Shown piece by piece: positions 5,263 through 8,243 of a stretch of 8,243 nucleotides of DNA (positions are counted from its first letter, which is position 1; each line of letters opens with the position of its first letter). The notes under the pieces were generated by a model. The model was not told where the DNA came from. It did no database searches and worked only from the letters and a program-made list of their open reading frames with translations. The stretch is taken from the NCBI GenBank assembly GCA_016840965.1, contig JAEORI010000189.1, forward strand, positions 1 through 8,243. Reading direction: 5' to 3'. Origin of the DNA: Candidatus Thorarchaeota archaeon (lineage in GTDB: Archaea > Asgardarchaeota > Thorarchaeia > Thorarchaeales > Thorarchaeaceae). A program made the translations under genes and the position numbers.

Positions 5263-5554
5263 AACCGCCTTGGACATGGGGAAGAATGGCAACTTCATCT
5301 CCATCTTGAATAACTGTATCAATTCCTCCTAAGGTTTCAACATCCTTCTTGTTAAGCATCACAATCAGATTTCCACTGATAGTATCATTGTGCAATATAA
5401 GTTTCCTGAGTTCTTCGCCTCCAATCTCAACGACCCTATTGACAACTTGCCGGACTGTTGAATTGTCAGGAACCTCGATGTCTATGATTTTTTCTCTCAG
5501 AAGCCTTCGCACTGGCCCGAATGATTTGAACTTGACTTTCAAATGGTTAACCAT
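5261..5554 (-). CDS. MoaD/ThiS/SAMP-like ubiquitin-fold protein
   Basis: A small beta-grasp protein of 97 residues from ATG 5554; a TTG at 5569 would add five residues. The motif order is typical of the family: N-terminal strand KVKFKSFGPVRRLL, then TVRQVVNRVVEIGG, strand GNLIVMLNKKDVETLGG, then the closing DGDEVAILPHVQGG with a terminal Gly-Gly. In MoaD, ThiS and archaeal SAMPs that diglycine is adenylated by an E1-like enzyme and becomes a thiocarboxylate (sulfur donor) or an isopeptide (protein modifier). No E1 or molybdopterin gene is in the window, so the target is open. It lies 20 bp after the LpdD-like gene and 11 bp before the methylthiotransferase gene, a sulfur-inserting enzyme, which may be a functional link. 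No clear ribosome-binding site precedes it, consistent with translation by coupling. Confidence 0.9.
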   Translation of the reverse strand: MVNHLKVKFKSFGPVRRLLREKIIDIEVPDNSTVRQVVNRVVEIGGEELRKLILHNDTISGNLIVMLNKKDVETLGGIDTVIQDGDEVAILPHVQGG

Positions 5555-5574
5555 TGTAGTTGAAAGCAAGAGGA

Positions 5575-5946
5575 CTATTCAGCCTTTTGATAATACGAAA
5601 TGACCTCTTCCACAAGAGCATCAACGACAACGATGATCTCCTCAATCTCTTTTCGGCTGGCATTATCATAATGAATACCAACAGTGACAACAGTGGGAAT
5701 TTCTAGAGCCTTACAGATTTTTTCTGCAGATGTGTTGGCTACAACATAGTCCTTGTGTCCTGGTAGGGTGAGAGTGCTCACGCTTATGGTTGTAGCATCT
5801 CGGTAGTGGCTCTTTGTCGGATATGCTGCGGCAACACCACCAACATGGTGTTCATCACCACCATATATAGCGATTAGAAGGTCTCTACCAATCTCTTTTA
5901 CTTCAAGACTGATATTGTGCCGACCAGCCTTTCTTTCAAATATCAT
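5575..5946 (-). CDS. LpdD-like (prenylated-flavin chaperone/PAC-like) small protein
   Basis: The product is 123 residues from ATG 5946. Recognisable family motifs are GGDEHHVGGV (29-38), LPGHKD (61-66) with the following A-rich helix, and VGIHYDNAS (89-97) before a C-terminal helix. This pattern matches small proteins related to LpdD, the third gene of gallate/protocatechuate decarboxylase operons, whose fold resembles proteasome-assembly chaperones. Archaeal stand-alone members have no settled function that I know of, and no UbiD-type decarboxylase or flavin prenyltransferase lies nearby, so a role in flavin handling is not claimed. It sits 51 bp after gcvPB and 20 bp before the MoaD-like gene in one direction. 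The ATG has no clear ribosome-binding site. The frame is continuous with that of gcvPB apart from the latter's TAG. Confidence 0.75.
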   Translation of the reverse strand: MIFERKAGRHNISLEVKEIGRDLLIAIYGGDEHHVGGVAAAYPTKSHYRDATTISVSTLTLPGHKDYVVANTSAEKICKALEIPTVVTVGIHYDNASRKEIEEIIVVVDALVEEVISYYQKAE

Positions 5947-5997
5947 CGCCGTTCTGTTAGCTGAACTTGCCTCTAATATTTTTGGTGCACCACTTGC

Positions 5998-7566
5998 CTA
6001 TTCTTTGCTCTCCTCTTTCTGATGCTGCTGGAACATTCTAAATGAGAGTGTCATGGTTTTCGGATGTGCAGATCTATATTCATCCAAAAGCCCAACAGAT
6101 GTGGTATATGGTGCATTCTTCACTTTTTCAGGGTCTTCGTGAGCTTCTTTCGAGATCGTTTCAAGTGTGGAGATGAAGAAATCAAGCTCTTGGCGAGACT
6201 CTGTTTCCGTAGGTTCAATCATCAGAGCCTCAGGAACTATTAGAGGGAAATATACAGTGGGAGCGTGTACGCCAAAGTCAAGCAAACGCTTAGCCACATT
6301 CATAGCAGTGACCTCAGTCTTTTTCTTCAGCTCTTCAGCTGAGATGACGCATTCATGCATCCTAGGGGCATCTTGGGAATATGGTAGAGTGAATCCTGGT
6401 ATATTACGCACGTGATGAGCAACATAATTAGCGTTGAGCACTGCTACCTCAGACGCTCGTTCAAGACCTTCAGCACCCAAGGCATAGATATACGCATAAG
6501 CACGAATTAACACGCCAAAGTTACCATAGAAGCTTTTGACCTTCCCAATTGATCGTGGATAGTCATAGTCCAAGTTAAAAGTGCCATTTTCCTTCTTCAC
6601 AACACGTGGGATTGGGAGAAAATCAATCAACTTCTTAGTGACACCAACCGGACCAGCTCCTGGTCCTCCTCCACCATGTGGTGTTGAGAATGATTTGTGA
6701 AGGTTCAAGTGAACGACATCAAAGCCCATATCACCTGGTCTAACCTTGCCCATTATCGCATTGAAGTTAGCACCATCATAATATACCAGTCCACCAGCAT
6801 CATGCACAATATCTGTGATCTCTTCGATGTCTTTCTCAAAGACACCTATTGTGTTAGGGTTGGTGAGCATAAGACCAGCAGTCTTTGAACCAACAACCTC
6901 CTTCAAAGCGTCTAAATCTACTAGCCCTTCCTTACTTGAGGGGATTACAACTACTTTGTATCCAGCCATTGCGGCTGACGCAGGATTTGTGCCATGCGCA
7001 GCATCTGGAATGAGCATCTCAGTTCGCTGTTCACAGTTTTCTGTGAAACAACGATGAAACTCACGTATCATCATGACACCAGTCCATTCACCCTGAGCTC
7101 CTGCAGCAGGCTGAAGGGTGACAGCATCCATTCCAGTTATCTCACCAAGCCATCTCTCCAACTCCCACATCATCTCAAGAGCACCTTGAGCCATAGAGGT
7201 GTCTTGAAGCGGATGCAACCAGGCAAAACCAGCTGTACTGGCAGCCCAATTGTTTTCAGCGGGATTATATTTCATTGTACAGCTACCTAATGGATAGGTG
7301 CCAAGGTTCACTGCAAAATTCATCTGGGAGAGCCGAGTATAATGACGAGCAATCCCAGGTTCTGAAACCTCTGGTATTCTTGGTGGTTCCTTTCGGACCA
7401 TCTTATTTGGGATAACATCTTTAATGCTGCCAACGACTTTTCTTACGTCAGGCTCGGGGGTTGGGAAAACATGTCCCACGATTCCAGGCATGGATCTTTC
7501 AAAAATTAGTGGTTCAATCCATTTTGCTTGGCGTACTTTGGTATCATCAAGTCTGTGAAACTTCAT
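5998..7566 (-). CDS. gcvPB: Glycine dehydrogenase (decarboxylating) subunit 2
   Basis: This PLP-binding subunit of the P-protein decarboxylates glycine and transfers the aminomethyl group to lipoyl-GcvH in the glycine cleavage system. From ATG 7566 there are 522 residues, usual for the two-subunit form. Landmarks are NLGTYPLGSCTMKYNP (87-102), QPAAGAQGEW (152-161), HGTNPASA (191-198), the cofactor region DGANFNA (264-270), and HLNLHKSFSTPHGGGGPG (286-303) with PLP-lysine K291. The frame is open 29 codons further upstream, but ATG 7566 is favoured: it overlaps the gcvPA stop as ATGA and has a strong ribosome-binding site. It forms a heterotetramer with GcvPA. No gcvH or gcvT is in the window. 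It ends in TAG. Confidence 0.97.
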   Translation of the reverse strand: MKFHRLDDTKVRQAKWIEPLIFERSMPGIVGHVFPTPEPDVRKVVGSIKDVIPNKMVRKEPPRIPEVSEPGIARHYTRLSQMNFAVNLGTYPLGSCTMKYNPAENNWAASTAGFAWLHPLQDTSMAQGALEMMWELERWLGEITGMDAVTLQPAAGAQGEWTGVMMIREFHRCFTENCEQRTEMLIPDAAHGTNPASAAMAGYKVVVIPSSKEGLVDLDALKEVVGSKTAGLMLTNPNTIGVFEKDIEEITDIVHDAGGLVYYDGANFNAIMGKVRPGDMGFDVVHLNLHKSFSTPHGGGGPGAGPVGVTKKLIDFLPIPRVVKKENGTFNLDYDYPRSIGKVKSFYGNFGVLIRAYAYIYALGAEGLERASEVAVLNANYVAHHVRNIPGFTLPYSQDAPRMHECVISAEELKKKTEVTAMNVAKRLLDFGVHAPTVYFPLIVPEALMIEPTETESRQELDFFISTLETISKEAHEDPEKVKNAPYTTSVGLLDEYRSAHPKTMTLSFRMFQQHQKEESKE

Positions 7567-8243
7567 TGTGCACCACCTCCATCTGACACAATATGTTCCA
7601 CAGCTTGTATCAATTCGTCGATGTTTTCTTTGCTGTGTATCTCTGTCACGCAAAATAACATTGATTCTCCTAGTGCGGGGAACTCTTCAGTGAGAATTCT
7701 TCCGCCATGGATACCTCTCTCAAGAAGACCTTCATGTACATCTTTGGCTGTGACTCCGTTTTCAAATCGGACTACAAACTCTTTCCAGATTGATTCTCCA
7801 ATGGCAGGTGCTTTTACCCTTGGAATTTTGTTAAGCATCCTAGCAGTATAATTAGCGTTATAGGTAATGGTTTCTCCCACTTGTTTCAAACCAGTTGGAC
7901 CAAGAAGTGACATGTAGATTGTCGCAGTTACAGCAGCAAGCGCTTGGTTGGAACAGATGTTGCTCGTAGCTTTTTCTCGACGGATGTGTTGCTCTCTGGG
8001 ACTTAATGTCAATACGAATCCATCTTCATAGGGCTCTTTTTCTGTTCTTGTCATTCCGACTAATCTGCCAGGCATCTGGTAGATGAGTTTACGATCACTT
8101 GTACAACCAAAAATACCAAGCAGAGGACCTCCAAATGTCATAGGAGACCCTAGGTGTTGACCTTCTGCGACAACGATGTCTGCGCCGTAGTTTCCGGGAG
8201 GTCGTATGAGTCCTAAAGACAAGACATCGACTCCAGCCACCAG
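7563..8243 (-). CDS. gcvPA: Glycine dehydrogenase (decarboxylating) subunit 1, C-terminal half
   Basis: The partner subunit of the P-protein heterotetramer, in the same PLP fold but without the cofactor lysine. The gene runs off the right edge of the window; the visible 226 residues are roughly the C-terminal half of a protein normally near 450. Characteristic segments are GADIVVAEGQHLG, then the FGGPLLGIFG stretch, MPGRLVGMT, SPREQHIRREKATSNICSNQ and LGPTGLKQVGE. All these are standard for GcvPA, and no residue breaks are seen. Its TGA stop (7565-7563) overlaps the gcvPB ATG (7566-7564) as ATGA. A GTG at 8240 is an internal valine, not a start. The promoter of the cluster must lie outside the window or further upstream. 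Confidence 0.96.
   Translation of the reverse strand: MVAGVDVLSLGLIRPPGNYGADIVVAEGQHLGSPMTFGGPLLGIFGCTSDRKLIYQMPGRLVGMTRTEKEPYEDGFVLTLSPREQHIRREKATSNICSNQALAAVTATIYMSLLGPTGLKQVGETITYNANYTARMLNKIPRVKAPAIGESIWKEFVVRFENGVTAKDVHEGLLERGIHGGRILTEEFPALGESMLFCVTEIHSKENIDELIQAVEHIVSDGGGAQ
7573..7580 (-). promoter_or_regulatory. Shine-Dalgarno sequence of gcvPB
   Basis: GGAGGTGG (read on the minus strand) lies 6 bp before ATG 7566 and matches the archaeal anti-SD well. It lies within the last codons of gcvPA and encodes part of its Gly-Gly-Gly tail. It decides the gcvPB start and indicates translational coupling of the two subunits. Confidence 0.8.

Noticed and set aside
7567..7653. Upstream extension of gcvPB to an earlier start
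   Set aside because: It would lie inside gcvPA coding sequence. The strong Shine-Dalgarno at 7573-7580 and the ATGA overlap fix the start at 7566.

Overview
The window reads as archaeal chromosome. Evidence for this is the class II tRNA-Leu with encoded CCA, TATA-like boxes about 26 bp upstream of starts or likely transcription starts, the split two-subunit glycine dehydrogenase (GcvPA/GcvPB), a CDKAL1-type tRNA methylthiotransferase with TRAM domain, a SAMP/MoaD-like small protein ending in Gly-Gly, and a strong Shine-Dalgarno sequence ahead of gcvPB. The lineage cannot be fixed from this stretch. A mesophilic, moderately AT-rich archaeon (Asgard-like or similar) would fit, but that is only an impression.

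Layout. Positions 1-1473 are a tRNA-Leu(GAG) locus. The last 22 bp of the tRNA gene, from the T-loop through CCA, recur exactly at 819-840 and with one change at 1452-1473. Each interval between copies holds one polytopic membrane-protein gene of unknown function, one on each strand. This resembles serial insertion into a tRNA 3' end, but the units are only 713 and 633 bp and carry no integrase. Positions 1474-2580 hold a third membrane-protein gene with a well-placed TATA box, a paired GTATAC operator-like element and a hairpin terminator. Positions 2580-2983 are without a convincing protein gene but contain a probable structured non-coding RNA: TATA box, start near 2641, two long hairpins and a possible pseudoknot. 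Its own promoter for the next gene lies at 2915-2920. From about 2984 to 3970 there is a Gfo/Idh/MocA-type NAD(P)-dependent oxidoreductase whose nucleotide-binding loop lies upstream of any ordinary start codon.

Positions 3960-8243 are one minus-strand gene cluster, read right to left: gcvPA (cut by the window edge), gcvPB (ATGA overlap), an LpdD-like small protein, a MoaD/ThiS/SAMP-like ubiquitin-fold protein and an e-MtaB-type tRNA methylthiotransferase. Spacings after gcvPB are 51, 20 and 11 bp, so co-transcription is likely. The first two genes form the glycine-decarboxylating P-protein of the glycine cleavage system. The last two may be linked through sulfur chemistry. The LpdD-like gene has no obvious link to either. 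The cluster runs tail-to-tail into the oxidoreductase with an 11 bp overlap.
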